Shown: piece by piece, positions 11,720 to 23,027 of the stretch | Layout: each line of letters opens with the position of its first letter | Numbering within the stretch: the first letter of the stretch is position 1 | Source of the DNA: Aspidiotus rigidus | Taxonomy: Eukaryota; Arthropoda; Insecta; Hemiptera; Diaspididae | Length of the DNA: 64,000 nucleotides | Direction: 5' to 3' | Assembly (NCBI GenBank): GCA_035079385.1 | Contig: JAVHKY010000023.1 | Location: 2,542,001 to 2,606,000, forward strand | Notes under the pieces: model-generated | Told to the model about the DNA's origin: nothing | The model's input: the letters and a program-made list of their open reading frames with translations, nothing else | Database searches by the model: none | Program-made: the position numbers and the translations under genes

Positions 11720-12690
11720 CTGAGTTTTGATTTGTGATTTTTCCAAGGACCCAATGGCGAATTCGAGTGTGGATTTCGACTTTTGAATTTTACAAAAACC
11801 CAAGGGCAGATTCGTGTCTGGGTTTCGACTTGTGGATTTTCAAGAACCCTACGACGAATTTGTGTGTGGGTTTCTAGCTTATTGATTTTCGAGAACCCAA
11901 TGAGAAATTCGTTTTTGGGTTCTGACGTTGGATTTTCCGAGACCCAATGGCGAATTCGTGTCTGGGTTTCGACGTGTGGATTTTTCAAGAACCCAATGCC
12001 GTATTTGTGTCTGGATCTCGACTTATGGACTTTCCGAGGATCCAATAGTAATTTGGGGTGGGTTGGGTTTTGATTTGTGGACTTTCAAGAACTCCAAGAC
12101 AAATCCGTGTTTAGATTTCGATTTGTGGATTTTTCAAAGGCGAATTCGTGTTTGGGTCTCGACTTTTGAATTTGCAAGAACTCGATGACAAATTTGTGTC
12201 TGGGTCTCGACTTGTTGATTTTTAAAAAAACCGATGACGATTTCATGTCAGGGCTTGGACTCGTAGTTTTCGAATGACGAATGCGTGACTGTGTTTCGAT
12301 TTGTGAATTTTCAAGAACTCAATAATGAATTCGTGTTTGGGTCTTGACTAACTTGACGAACTTGTCCCTGGGTTTCGATTCAAGGTTTTTCAAGGCGTGC
12401 CTGGGCTTTGATTTGTGAATTCTCCCTGCGGACTCGATGTCAAATTCGTGTCTGGGTTTTGACCTGTGGATTTGCAAGAACGCAATGACGAATTCATATC
12501 TGGGTTTCGATTTGTGTATTTTCCAATGATTCGATGGCAAATTTGTGTATACTATTGATATTGATTTATGGATTTTCAAAAATTAAAATCACGATTCGTC
12601 TTAGGGTTTTGATTTGTAGATTTTCAAAGGACCCAATGGAAAATTCGTATCTGGGTTTCAAATTGTAAATGTTTAGGACCTCAATAATTT
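11720..12690. repeat. Degenerate ~50-bp tandem array
   Basis: About 19 irregular units built on AATTCGTGTCTGGGTTTCGA, then TTGTGGATTTTC-AAGAACCC and AATGACG. Early unit starts (11760, 11811, 11860, 11953) give a period close to 50 bp. Copies are diverged and some are truncated. Overlapping open frames on both strands are a by-product of the repetition and are not annotated as genes. Confidence 0.85.
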
Positions 12691-12955
12691 ATTTATCTAT
12701 TTATACGGTCCAGCTAATGGTATAAAAAAATGACGGCCGACCACTAGTATTGAAATTGTCAGGTATTATTCAGTGTTCAAAAAATCACAGATGAGATATT
12801 CCCATTTAAAGCACACCCTGGTTTCCTTGATATCAACTCTCTTGCCTCGTACCTTTTTAATTTTTGTGTTATGGTCATGTTTGCGGATTTATTAGCGTGA
12901 TCCTAAATGAAATACAATTTCAAAAATGAAGTAGAAAGTTCACGTTGAGACTGAC

Positions 12956-13245
12956 ATGAAATTTCCGATGATTGTATTCATCTTCATCGTATCGGCGCAA
13001 TTTTGTGCTTGGGTGAGTTACGGATGATTCATTATGATTATGGAAATAGAACGTCAAAGTCTGTGTATAAATTGATGAAGACTTGAGTATATTTTTCTTA
13101 GCTTTATAAACGTCAGTTATTCTATCGATTCGTGCCGGCATTTGGAACGGTTTACGATTCATTTCTTTTTCCTTCGTCTCTCTATAGTCACGCCCTTAGG
13201 TGGGTACACCAGGTCTATTTTTATTTTTTATTCTTTTCCTTTTAA
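12956..13245 (+). CDS. Candidate small secreted peptide gene, two exons
   Basis: Exon 1 (12956-13012, 19 codons) encodes MKFPMIVFIFIVSAQFCAW, a textbook signal peptide, and ends exactly at a consensus donor GTGAGT. After an 89-bp intron the acceptor TATTTTTCTTAG opens exon 2 at 13102 in matching phase 0, starting LYKRQLFYRFVPAFGTVYDS. Reading through gives a 66-residue product stopping at 13245. Alternatively, a donor TTAG-GTGGGT at 13199 would join further exons I could not find. A second acceptor, CTCTCTATAG near 13186, leads to an immediate stop. The minus strand is also open here (12920-13162), but without an obvious signal or donor. The family is unknown and no expression evidence is available. 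The start is the first ATG before the hydrophobic run. Confidence 0.4.
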
Positions 13246-15864
13246 TTATTCCTTTCATTTAAGAAATGTCTTCATGTAATGTAATGTGTTTTCGGTATTA
13301 CAATATTTTAATTATGGGTCTGATGTCATGCTTGATCAGTCTCTTCTAACTGAAACGTTTAAAAAAAAAGGGGGTTATAAAATCGATTCTAGATTGGAAG
13401 TATATTATGGACAATGGACGAGAAAAAATACAACTCGTAAATTAAAATTCTGTTTACTGTGCTCGATTTTTCTTTCCATTACACCAAATTAGTTTACGTC
13501 ACTTCTTTGCGGTTGTAGAAAAACGGTTCGCCAACTAAAACAAGCCGCAATAGCCTTCTTTCACGTTGAGAAATGTGTATGTTAATGCAGCACCGCGGCA
13601 GGTGTAATTAATCATTATTTTGTCAGAGTGATTCTGAGACCATGTAGCCGTAATTCATTACGGTTTTATCAGTTGACATATTGGTTTCGAGGTAAATGAT
13701 TTTTCAGGCGCTGGTCTTCCAGATTTTCGGTGAAAAATTTTGAAAACTCGGACAATTGTTCTCAAATTTTCTAGAAATTTCTTATGCTCGTGACATTCGA
13801 CCAACTTTTTCGTAAGGATGTACAGTAAAAAAATGTATTCTATTAACTTACTGGTTTTCTATATTGACTTCTCCAATTCTCCAGCATATTCCTTCTGTCT
13901 TGGACCATTCATTTCTTTGCCAGCCACTTTTCTGTTCCTACCTCTTCCATTTTTTCATGTCTTGCGCTACCATCGTTTTTGTGGAAATACAACAGGTTAG
14001 TCGAAAGGGATATTTATTTGACCCTTTTTTTCCCCTTGTAATTATTCTACTGACTTCTTTAATCATTTTTTTTTTGTAGGAGGTAGGTGACAATTTATTC
14101 TCTTCTTCAAATTTTGGCTTCCTCACTTATGAGCTCATTATATGAATCTGTACTTCATGTTGAATTCTCCAAATTACTTTGAACAGAAAACCTGTTCTAT
14201 GGAATTTCATTACTTCTGAAAGGGTTGAGAGCTCTGACCTAGTTTGAGGACTTGCCAAAATTTCGATTATTACTGCCATCCATATTGCAGATTGTGGTTC
14301 GGGAGGGGGTAAAAGGTTGAGTTTGAGAATTCTGAATATTTTTGAAGACGATCATCGGAATCCTAGAAGGAGGGGATTACTGTAACGACCTGAAGAAAAT
14401 CTTTATTTCCTAGTGAGATTTGGAAAAATCTCGTCGATAGCCTGGAAGTTTTTTTCTTCCAATTTGAATATTAGACGTGTGAAGTGAATCACCTTCCTCT
14501 GAGTTTTCCAAGTGCGTTATTTTATTTGTGTATCATGAGCTCCTCGAGATTCGACTGAATTGTCCTAGTAGTACACACTGTGCTACAAAATCTTCTGAAT
14601 ATTTATTTTTATTTCAGTCTTATGACTTTTACTAGAGGAAAAAAATGCTGCGAACAATGAACAAATCAAATAATGTATCATCTTCTCTCGTCGGCCCCAT
14701 TTTAGGGCGTGAAAGAGAAGAACGAGGAAAACGAGTCCAGAATAAATTTCTGCGTTCGTTGTAGAACGCGATATCCAGCCTAATTTTCTGTTCGGTAAAA
14801 TAATTTGCATGTAAATTGTTGAACAACCTATTATAAAATGGATTAGGTACTTTTTTCAGAATGAGGTACCTAATGAAAGTATAGGAAAGACCGCATTGGT
14901 CTTGATTTTCGTGTACTCCTTGCGAAATTGCGTGTTGGCGTGTTGCAGCGAAATTTTATCGTATTTTTATAGAGTCAAATTTTCAGTTTTTTGGTCGAGG
15001 CCGACGATTATCATTTTTCTTTTTAAAAGGGTGTGGTCGTACAGTTGCAAAAATGCGAGATTTTTTCATTTTCGAACATTTCGCTGGAAGACAATATTGT
15101 CATTATAAGAAAAGACGATTTTATTTTAAGAGTTTCGCTGTCTGTTCTCATGCTACGGAACGAATAAGGGACGAACGAAAATTGCAAAGGACATTGTAAC
15201 TGATGGCGGGGCAAAGTGAAGCAGAAAATAGGAGAATGACGTTAGGCCTGATAAAAATATCTTACGAGAAATCTTCATCAAGTGTGAAAAGAAGACGTTT
15301 GTGGATATTTACGCTCTTTCTATGATATCGTTATCACTGGTCGTGCTTTAATTGATTGTCAACTCCATGTCTCTGTGTATAGCACGTTTTTGAAGAAGTG
15401 AAATACGTGTCCACGTGCTTCCTTACCGTAAACATTCTCGCTTGAAAAAAGCCTTTCTGCACTCAATAAGTATTTAATTTTCTAGTCCGTAGAAGAGGTC
15501 ATTAGTCATAATCATGTTGATGTCCAGTCAAGGTTTTGGCGATAGAATAATACTTATAAGGAGCAAGTGCAACATTACGTGTACACGTGCATTGAATCAT
15601 CATTCATGACGTTTTCGTATTATGAATGCGTCTATTAGATAGGTTAAAACCTATATTTGTGCTTTGATTGTTTTGTCCGTGAAAATTTCTCATGATTGAG
15701 AATTTGGTGAATCGTCATGAAAATTAAATAATCATATTTTTGTTTACGAACAAACTCATTGACTTGAATGGAAAAATTAATCTTACGAGTGTCACGATAG
15801 CTTGCTGTATAATATAGCCGTCCTTGAGGAACGGTAAAAAGAAGCTGAGGATATGGTATATTAC
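13246..15864. other. No gene recognised
   Basis: Mostly AT-rich DNA with short open frames on both strands. Nothing has domain motifs or paired splice sites that I can support. Any further exons of the 12956 candidate would be expected here but were not recognised. Confidence 0.4.
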
Positions 15865-15969
15865 CGTTAGAGATGATGATACTGCCGATGGTGCTCAGTG
15901 TTAATGCACGGGAAGCCAAGTTATCCTCATTATTCATCTTTCTTCTCATTTCATTGATCGCGATAGCTA
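15865..15969 (-). CDS. Candidate internal exon, unknown gene
   Basis: On the minus strand an acceptor (AAAAAATGCAG) is followed by 105 nt of open frame and a donor AACG-GTAATA. The exon length is a multiple of 3, so the phase is symmetric (2 nt in, 1 nt out). It includes INEMRRKMNNEDNLASRAL and then a run of small and hydrophobic residues. The upstream frame has a stop immediately before the acceptor, so the open frame depends on splicing. The acceptor lacks a strong pyrimidine tract. No partner exon was identified and the product is unknown. Confidence 0.25.
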
Positions 15970-16815
15970 CTGCATTTTTTTCTCGCGTTGGTGTATTATG
16001 ACCGCTAAAATCGCATTCGTATTTTGGTGAAGGCCATGATGAATTTCTCGCGAATCATTCGATGCAAGAAGTAACCGTTTGTTGATGCGCAAAATTAATG
16101 TTACATACCTACCATTTGAAAGAGTTGAACTAAAATCACTTGTGACGCGCTCTGACTGGTTTTCTTTGTTTACTCCGAATTAATGATCGGACGAGGTGGA
16201 TTGATTAACAACTTCTGAGCTAAAATTCTCGAGAACGCGAAAAAAACCTGGTAGACCTAGTCTAATTTCCTATATTACGTTCGTCAGTTTAGCTGTGGAA
16301 GCTGTAGATCTAACCTACTTTGCTGTTGACTAATTTAATTGTTCTGTCTTCGGGTATTTTTTTTTCCTTCTGTCTATTTATTCTTAGATTGTAAAGAATT
16401 CCCTCCGTTGTGTGTGGGTTTTTTAATTGGAAGAATCGGGAACGGGCTGACTTCTGTCTCATTTGAGTGAGAATTAGGTACTAAGATTTTTCACGCAGGT
16501 AACCGTTATAGTATTTTGACGGAGGAAATATTCGTTAATCGGGCTAGCGATGGATTGCACTCCCTTGTATTGGATTTCTTAGCGATATTTATTTGGATTT
16601 TCTCATTTTGATGCTGCAAGAAAAGCCTTATTCTTACCGAAGTTGATTGAAGATTGCGGAAAATGTGTTCTGTTGGAATCGTAAACTGCGATAATGAATG
16701 ACTGCTCATTTGGCGGAGGAGGATCGATACTATCTCATCGGCAATATACTTCGAAGTCCCCTCCCCATTGTGGCTCGGAACTCAAAATTGTTTCAAGTTC
16801 TTTCATTCCCCAATT
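15970..16815. other. No gene recognised
   Basis: Spacer between the candidate exon at 15.9 kb and the element beginning CAGGGTGTCTACC. No supported feature. Confidence 0.45.
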
Positions 16816-16877
16816 CAGGGTGTCTACCGGTCAAGTAAGTCCAGTAAATCAAGTAAAAGTCAAGTATTTTCATTAAC

Positions 16878-16891
16878 GGTCAAGTAAACAT
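16878..16891. repeat. Left target-site duplication of LINE
   Basis: GGTCAAGTAAACAT, directly next to the LINE's poly(A) tail (a T run on the plus strand). It is identical to 21364-21377 and belongs to the host TIR element's own GTCAAGTAA repeat. Confidence 0.95.
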
Positions 16892-17151
16892 TTTTTTTTT
16901 TTTTTTTTAATTATTATATATTTCACGTACTATCATATGATATTTACGTGCTGGTTTGATTACAATAGTATATGACATGTTATACTTGTTAGCTGGCATT
17001 CCAGCTATCAGTACGTGTAAATTATGTTGTTATCATGAGATTAGCTTAGGTAGTATTACAGTTTAGCTTACCGATTTATCGGTGCAGTTACTTATGGATA
17101 GGTAATACAAGAGGTATTTTGTTACTTAGGATCTTGTAGGCTGAGATTAAT

Positions 17152-19839
17152 CTAAGCTAAACAGCTTAAGTCTAAGAAGTGACGTCGTTGGAGACGCCTC
17201 AAGGGTGGTTCCTCCAGTAGTCGTATGGCCAGCGTATTGACATGTCGATGGAGTCGTTTCTCATAGGATATGGTTAATTGCTGGATGGATTCCTTTACCG
17301 TTAGAATGTTGAGGTCCTGGTGTAGGCATTGGTTAGTCAGGTACCATGGTGCACCAGTAATGCGTCGCAGTATCAAATTTTGCTGGCGCTGTAGGATATC
17401 GATGTTAGCCTTGGCTGCAGTTCCCCAGATGGGCGCTCCATAAGACCATAACGGGCGTAGAGTAGTGACGTAGAGTAGGCGTTTGTTGGATAGCGAGAGC
17501 TTGTTGTTGGTCCGAAACATCCAAAATAAGGCTCTGAACCGTAATTTGAATTCTTCTCGTTTTTTGAGGATATGTGTACGCCAGTTCAATTTACTGTCAA
17601 ACGTGAGCCCTAGGTATTTCACATAGGGTGACGGTACCAGATTCGTGTGGTTAATAGTGATAATCGATGGCGGACAGTTACGTAACGTAAACATTACGTA
17701 GACTGTTTTTTCCGTACTTATTTGGATTTTCCATTTTCGCATCCACTCTACTACTTTTGTGACTGCATGTTGGAGCTGAGCGATGGCTATGTCGTGGTTT
17801 TTGTGTGATGAGATGAGTGCTGTATCATCTGCGAACGTAGCGAGGTCCGTCGATGTTGTCGTTGGGATGTCGGCAGTGTAGAGAACATATAATAGGGGCC
17901 CCAATACACTGCCCTGGGGGACTCCAGCTGAGATTGGTTTCATGGTAGAAGCGGCTTCACCATGGTGTACTACAAACGTACGGTCCGTGAGGTATGATTG
18001 TAATAGCTTCACGTAGGATCGTGGAAGATACTCACTGACCTTGTGTAGCAGACCCTGAGTCCATACTCGGTCAAAGGCCTGTTTTACGTCGAGGAACACT
18101 GCAGGGCAGTATTCCTTGCCCTCAAGTGCATTCCGTATTTTGGTTGCAACTCGATGAATTTGCTCAATCGTGCCGTGTTTGGCTCGGAAACCAAATTGTT
18201 GAGGCGGGATAATGCCCAAGTCATCAATAATTGATAGTAGACGCGGGTGAAGAAGCTTTTCATAGATTTTCGATAGCGTACTAAGTAGCGAGATTGGACG
18301 GTAAGACGTTAGTTCGCTAGCAGGTTTGCCCGGTTTGGATACCAAGATGATTTTCGCTTTTTTCCAAGTCTGTGGAAAGTACGACAGTCTTATGGAAGCG
18401 TTATAGATATACGTTAAGAGTACATATACCTTCTTCGGACATTGTGCAATGATATTGTTTGTAATATGATCATGGCCGGGTGCCTTCCGAGTTTTCATCC
18501 TTTTGGCCATTCGTGCAATTTCTTTGGGTGTTACAAGCTTGATTGTGGGGCCATCAATATCTTGGATAGTTGGTGTAACATCAGTATGAATGTCGTTTGG
18601 TTGGAACACTTTCTCTAGATGTGCAGCAAACGCTTCAGCTTTCTCCGCATCACTGTGTGCAAATGTGGTATCATTAATCCGGAGGGGAGGGTTGTAAGCT
18701 TTGGGCGCACGGGCTGCCTTGGCTACCCTCCACAAGGAATAATCCGTGTCAGCCGTAGTGTCCAACGATAAGATGAAGTCATTGAACGTTTCGTTATTTA
18801 TTTCCGTAGTAAGGTCCTTGACCTTACGATTAAGAGCGTTAAATCTGGATTTATCAGCCGGATCTCTTGAACGTTGCCACCTGTGTCGTGCGGCTCGTTT
18901 TAATCGTATTAGCTCAAGTATTTCTCTTGGATAAGAGCGGGCAACTGGTATTGGTTTGCTGGTTGGTGTAGCATGTCGGGCTGAGTCAATAAGAATCGTT
19001 TGCAGCTGTTCAATTGTGCGATCTACATCAGTCCTGGTTTTGATTCTAACGCAAAGATTGATTTTTTCGGTGACAAGTTCTCGAAAGAGCTCCCAGTCCG
19101 TGAATTTATTGGTTAATCGTGGATGTTTGACTTTTGTAATGATGGTATCGCTGAGCGTAAGTAGTATCGGTGAGTGATCAGACGTTAAATCGGCTACATT
19201 TGTAAGTTGTAGGTAATTGCTGGAGATGTTTTTGGAAATGAAGAAGTCAATGCAATCTGGGTTCTTCATAGGGTCCGTGGGCCAATAGGTTGGTTCACCA
19301 TTGGAGTGGCACTGAAGTCCTCGCGCAGTAATAGAATCGTAAAGGTGTTTGCCTTTGGTTGTTCGTAGACGTGAACCCCAAAGCTGGTGTTTTGCATTAA
19401 AATCCCCACCGGCTAACCATTTGGTGCCTAGTGTGTCAAAGAGGACTCCGTATTCTAGCGTTGTAATGCCATGCTTAGGTGGACTGTAAATGGCTGCGAT
19501 TTTTGCTTCCGTCCCGTTATGCAAGCACACTGTAATGATCGTGGCTTGTATTTTGTCCGTGCAGAAGGTTTGACAAGCGTGGTGTCGTAACGTATTTCTT
19601 ACATAGATCGCTGATCCTCCATGAGAGGCACCGCTTGGATGGTTACACTGGTAGAAGTCGTATCCCCGAATGTCAGCTTTGTTTCTGGAGGTTAGGTGAG
19701 TTTCAGAGATTAGAGCAATATCAACTTTCTCTGATTTGAGGAACTCGGTGAGTTCAAATTTACGTGCTAATAAACCGTTAGCATTCCATGTCATTATGCA
19801 TGTGGTTTGACTGAGTTTATTTCTTGTCGGAGCGTTCAT
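17152..19839 (-). CDS. LINE ORF2: AP-like endonuclease and reverse transcriptase
   Basis: An 895-residue protein, the usual length for Jockey ORF2. It nicks chromosomal DNA and copies LINE RNA at the nick. Endonuclease motifs are TWNANGLL at 17-24, SETHL at 45-49, GGDFNAKHQLWGSR at 144-157 and SDHSPILL at 220-227. Reverse transcriptase motifs are KPGKPASELTSYRPISLLS from 502, QFGFRAKHGT near 548, FLDVKQAFDRVW near 582, GVPQGSVLGPLL at 639-650 and the catalytic FADD at 669-672, followed by YLGLTFDSKLNW. All key catalytic residues I can check are present. Its start codon overlaps the ORF1 stop in ATGA (19836-19839), which suggests translation coupled by termination and re-initiation. I see no frameshift or internal stop. 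Confidence 0.95.
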   Translation of the reverse strand: MNAPTRNKLSQTTCIMTWNANGLLARKFELTEFLKSEKVDIALISETHLTSRNKADIRGYDFYQCNHPSGASHGGSAIYVRNTLRHHACQTFCTDKIQATIITVCLHNGTEAKIAAIYSPPKHGITTLEYGVLFDTLGTKWLAGGDFNAKHQLWGSRLRTTKGKHLYDSITARGLQCHSNGEPTYWPTDPMKNPDCIDFFISKNISSNYLQLTNVADLTSDHSPILLTLSDTIITKVKHPRLTNKFTDWELFRELVTEKINLCVRIKTRTDVDRTIEQLQTILIDSARHATPTSKPIPVARSYPREILELIRLKRAARHRWQRSRDPADKSRFNALNRKVKDLTTEINNETFNDFILSLDTTADTDYSLWRVAKAARAPKAYNPPLRINDTTFAHSDAEKAEAFAAHLEKVFQPNDIHTDVTPTIQDIDGPTIKLVTPKEIARMAKRMKTRKAPGHDHITNNIIAQCPKKVYVLLTYIYNASIRLSYFPQTWKKAKIILVSKPGKPASELTSYRPISLLSTLSKIYEKLLHPRLLSIIDDLGIIPPQQFGFRAKHGTIEQIHRVATKIRNALEGKEYCPAVFLDVKQAFDRVWTQGLLHKVSEYLPRSYVKLLQSYLTDRTFVVHHGEAASTMKPISAGVPQGSVLGPLLYVLYTADIPTTTSTDLATFADDTALISSHKNHDIAIAQLQHAVTKVVEWMRKWKIQISTEKTVYVMFTLRNCPPSIITINHTNLVPSPYVKYLGLTFDSKLNWRTHILKKREEFKLRFRALFWMFRTNNKLSLSNKRLLYVTTLRPLWSYGAPIWGTAAKANIDILQRQQNLILRRITGAPWYLTNQCLHQDLNILTVKESIQQLTISYEKRLHRHVNTLAIRLLEEPPLRRLQRRHFLDLSCLA

Positions 19840-21121
19840 GGAACTATTTTTTTTTCGATTAATTTAAGCAGAATCGAGAGCATCTGCTTATTTTGTTCAA
19901 ACATGTTTTGCATTTGCTGACACATTGTTTCAAATTGCCCACACATTTTGACTAGGAGTTGCTCTGTTCGTGTGGCATCAGTGATTGGCTGAATAGGTGG
20001 GCAGGAACTAATCATTTGTGCATACGTTGTAGCGTTTGTGAACCGTGCAGTCTTTATATTGTTTCTGGGGTTAAGATTGATTTCGTCAGCCGTTTGATGA
20101 CGTGATGATTTTGAATAGTCATCACCGTTTGATCGGGTTGCGGTTTTGAGCTGTCCCCGTTTGAGCTTCAAGTACTCGGGACAGCCACGATAATTGGCTG
20201 TGTGGTCCCCTTCGCATAGACCACACTTTGGGCTAGTGTCGCGCGGTTTTGTACAGTCACGCGTCTCGTGCTCCAGTCCGCACTTAACGCAAATTGGGGG
20301 TTGGGTGCAATACGTACGCGTATGATTGAACTGTTGACAGCGTTGGCATTGGATGACATCTTTACGTGGACGTGGCGATTCGACTTTAATGCTTTGATTT
20401 AATAACGATCGTATGTCGTAAATGGTACCGTTATTCTCTGCCGGTTCTAAGTCAACGAAGAATAGTGGTAGGGGGTTTTTCGTTCTATGGTGACGTATGT
20501 TAGCCACATTCCTGACTGAGTATCCCAGATTGTTTATTGCGTTTTTAATTTCGTCTATAGAGCAGGATTGATGTATTCCTCGTAAGACAACGCGAAAAGC
20601 ACGTTCAGATTTAAGTTGAAACGTGTGGAACGCTACACCACGGTTGCGGAATTCTTTAACGAGCTTCCGATAGCTATCTACGTTTGATACGATTATTTTA
20701 ACTGCTTTACTGGCTAACGATTTCGTAGTTACGTGTTCTACTGGTATGGTTGCCGTAACCCGTTCCATCATGCCCTTAAAGTCTTCAATTCCTTTTACAA
20801 AGATAGGTGGAGGCGTGATTTTTTTGACATCGATTGATTTGTCACTGTTTGTTCATCTACATCTTCGGTGATAACCTGAGCCGATTTTGACAGGGGTGTA
20901 AATTTGTTGCCCGTTACTATGGATTGGTTGGCGTTTTTATTTCTATTTCCATTTCCTTTCGTAGGGGACGGAGAGCCGCTTATTTTACGTTTTTTTGAAT
21001 TTACGGTTTGCCACGCTTCTTTCGTGAAGTCCGTAATTGATGTTTGCATAGTGGTTGGATGCGTTGGATGTTGTTTGGACTGATTGAGTTGACCGGACGC
21101 AGTGGGATTGTCCGTCCCCAT
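19836..21121 (-). pseudogene. LINE ORF1 (nucleic-acid-binding Gag-like protein), one frameshift
   Basis: ORF1 binds the LINE RNA and forms the ribonucleoprotein. The main part (20771-19836, 311 codons) has three CCHC zinc knuckles: C142/C145/H150/C155, C161/C164/H168/C173 and C183/C186/H190/C197. A basic, polar N-terminal part lies upstream in another frame (21121-20795, 108 codons, opening MGTDNPTASGQLNQ). The two frames meet at a run of seven A residues on the minus strand (near 20819-20825), where a one-base length change would account for the break. It could be a real mutation or a sequencing error at a homopolymer. The first Met of the 311-codon frame is therefore probably internal. Confidence 0.85.
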
Positions 21122-21363
21122 AGTCCCAAACTGGGAAGTACCGTGTGTTTTATTTCAAGTTGCAGTACAATACATGCGAAAATATGCGAGAACTGTATAC
21201 GAAAACGAAACTCCCGATAATAGTTTACATGAGAAAACGTCAGTTTTATACTCGGAGCTTGATTGAACTTGTACTTGATTAGAGCGACCAAAAGCGATAA
21301 GAAAGAACTACGAACGATCACGCATACACACGTGCGAGCTACGACGACCGCTTTATAATACTG

Positions 21364-21377
21364 GGTCAAGTAAACAT
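21364..21377. repeat. Right target-site duplication of LINE
   Basis: GGTCAAGTAAACAT, identical to 16878-16891, flanking the LINE's 5' end. Confidence 0.95.
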
Positions 21378-21479
21378 GACAAAAAATTTTGAAAACAAAA
21401 ATTAAATGGCGAGCGGGGAACCCACAAGATCCGTATTCCACTACGGAAGATCTTTCAAAATAGAACATAGAAAATCCTA

Positions 21480-21625
21480 TCATAGGGTATAGCTCGAGAG
21501 TGGACATTTTTTCAAGTCCCCCTCCTATCATACATAGCTCTACAGTCAAAATTATTCAAATTCCCTCTCCTATCATAATTATATAGCTCGAGAGTGGAAA
21601 TTTCTTCAAGTCCCCCACCCCTCCC
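21480..21625. repeat. CTCGAGAG minisatellite motif
   Basis: About three irregular units carrying TATAGCTCGAGAGTGGA, then TTTTTTCAAGTCCCCCTCCT and ATCATA. The same unit occurs at 45955-46110 and 47395-47525. Here it lies in the inner part of the CAGGGTGTCTACC element, which shows the motif is carried by different mobile elements. Confidence 0.75.
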
Positions 21626-22105
21626 CGTGACTTCGTCAAGCTCGGACCACACGCGCTTGCGCTCGCGTTCGTGGACACGAAAATTTTCAAAATTTCTCCA
21701 AGTCCTCCCCCCTCTCAGTGACGTCATCAGCCTTGGACCGCTCGCGGACGAAAATTTTCTGAAAGTACCCTCAACAAAACGGATAGCGGGTTCTCCGCTA
21801 AAAGAAATAAAGAACAGTATTTTTAGCCAGTTTGACTTGTTTTTTCTTGCTTGTTGACTCGCTTACTTTGACAAGAGGTCAAGTAAAAGTCGAGCATTTG
21901 TAGAATTTCCTTTCACTAGACACCCTGCCCATAATTAGAACAACAAATACTCCAGAATGAGTAAATGACAGACGAAAGATGCAAAAGCCGCAGAGATAAA
22001 ACAATACAAAGTACCGCAAGAACTTTCGGCTAAGAAGCCATCAACGGGCGGAGAATAGAAAGCGACTGACAGAGAAACAGTCGATAACAGAAAACAACGG
22101 TGAGA

Positions 22106-22543
22106 TCATGATTGAACTAACGACTTCCCGCGATGTGAATCAAACTCATAAATTAGTTCAACCAATCCCTCGTCCGGAATATGCCTGTCAAGTACGGTTA
22201 CGTTATCGCTGTTCAGGTGGCGGACAATCTCGATATTTTCCAACGCCATTCGTTTGAAATACGATCTTTCTCCATGGAGGAGGGTCTCTGACCCCTCTCT
22301 GAAACTGTGGCCACAGGTGATTAAATGGTCCGCGAAGGCCGATTCTCCCAAGTTGCCTTTTTTCCAGGCTTTCAAGTGCTCAGCCACTCTTATTTGTAGC
22401 TGGCGACCGGTCTCACCTGCGTAGATCCCGTCACAGTCGTTGCATCTTATACTATAAACCCCACTCCTTTGTAATGGTGGTATCGGGTCCTTCGATCTAA
22501 CGAACAGCCCTCTTAATGTATTGACCCGACTTGAATCTGACAA
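22106..22543 (-). pseudogene. PLE copy 2 GIY-YIG endonuclease
   Basis: A 145-codon frame with GVYSIRCNDCDGIYAGETGR; the YIG half of the motif is altered to YAG. RVAEHLKAW and GESAFADHLITCGHSF follow, the latter nearly identical to copy 1. It ends GKSLVQS. The upstream linker (22704-22513) is in another frame, so the polyprotein is broken. Confidence 0.85.
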
Positions 22544-23027
22544 AAAATTACCCAGGAAGGGGAGCTTAATCCAACGCTTTCCGCCTTCACGGCTCCCATC
22601 CCGAGGGAGGAGGTAGTAGAATCAAGGCATTGCCGCGTGATCTTCCTACGGACCATCAGGTCAATGTCCAGGTTGACCTCGTTTACCCGAGCCAAGTACT
22701 TCATAGTGCGAAGGCTGCTTGACTCAAAGGGATGTTAGTGAGTCGATGGATGAAATTATTAAAAGCAGCTATTTTGTAGGCGACAGGGCAGAATGACGCG
22801 CCGTGGACAACCACATCGGTCGAAGTATCTTTTCTGTATTATTGTGAACTCATGGGCCCCATCTCTTTCGGAGATGGTGAGGTCCAAGAAGTTGATAGTA
22901 GAATTACCGACCTCCAAAGTAAATTTTATGGAGGGGTACTGAGCATTTAGATACTTGAGAAACTCACCAATGAGCTCTTGGGGACTTGTCCACGCACACA
23001 GTACGTCATCTACATATCTGTGCCATG

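Larger units (their letters stand above)
16892..21363 (-). mobile_element. Full-length Jockey-type LINE
   Basis: A 4472-bp non-LTR retrotransposon on the minus strand. It is bounded by a perfect 14-bp target duplication (GGTCAAGTAAACAT) and ends in a poly(A) tail of about 17 residues at its 3' end. In order it has a 5' region beginning CAGTATTATAAAG, an ORF1 with three zinc knuckles (broken once), an ORF2 with endonuclease and reverse transcriptase (intact), a short 3' UTR and the tail. The perfect duplication and intact ORF2 indicate a recent insertion. ORF2 ends without an RNase H domain, which fits Jockey rather than I-group elements. Confidence 0.95.
16816..21927. mobile_element. CAGGGTGTCTACC-type TIR element, split by a LINE
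   Basis: The left end CAGGGTGTCTACCGGTCAAG at 16816 and the right end CTAGACACCCTG ending at 21927 are inverted versions of one terminus. Several GTCAAGTAA motifs lie inside each end (GGTCAAGTAAGTCC, CAAGTAAAAGTCAAG, AGGTCAAGTAAAAGTC). The 388-bp element at 40360-40747 has the same termini with GTCAACTAA motifs and so defines a family. Removing the LINE and one target-site copy leaves a core of roughly 0.6 kb with no transposase. I see no exact target duplication for this copy. The class is uncertain. Confidence 0.7.

Noticed and set aside
11677..12188. Overlapping open frames at 11.7-12.2 kb
   Set aside because: Artefacts of a ~50-bp tandem repeat that happens to lack stops.
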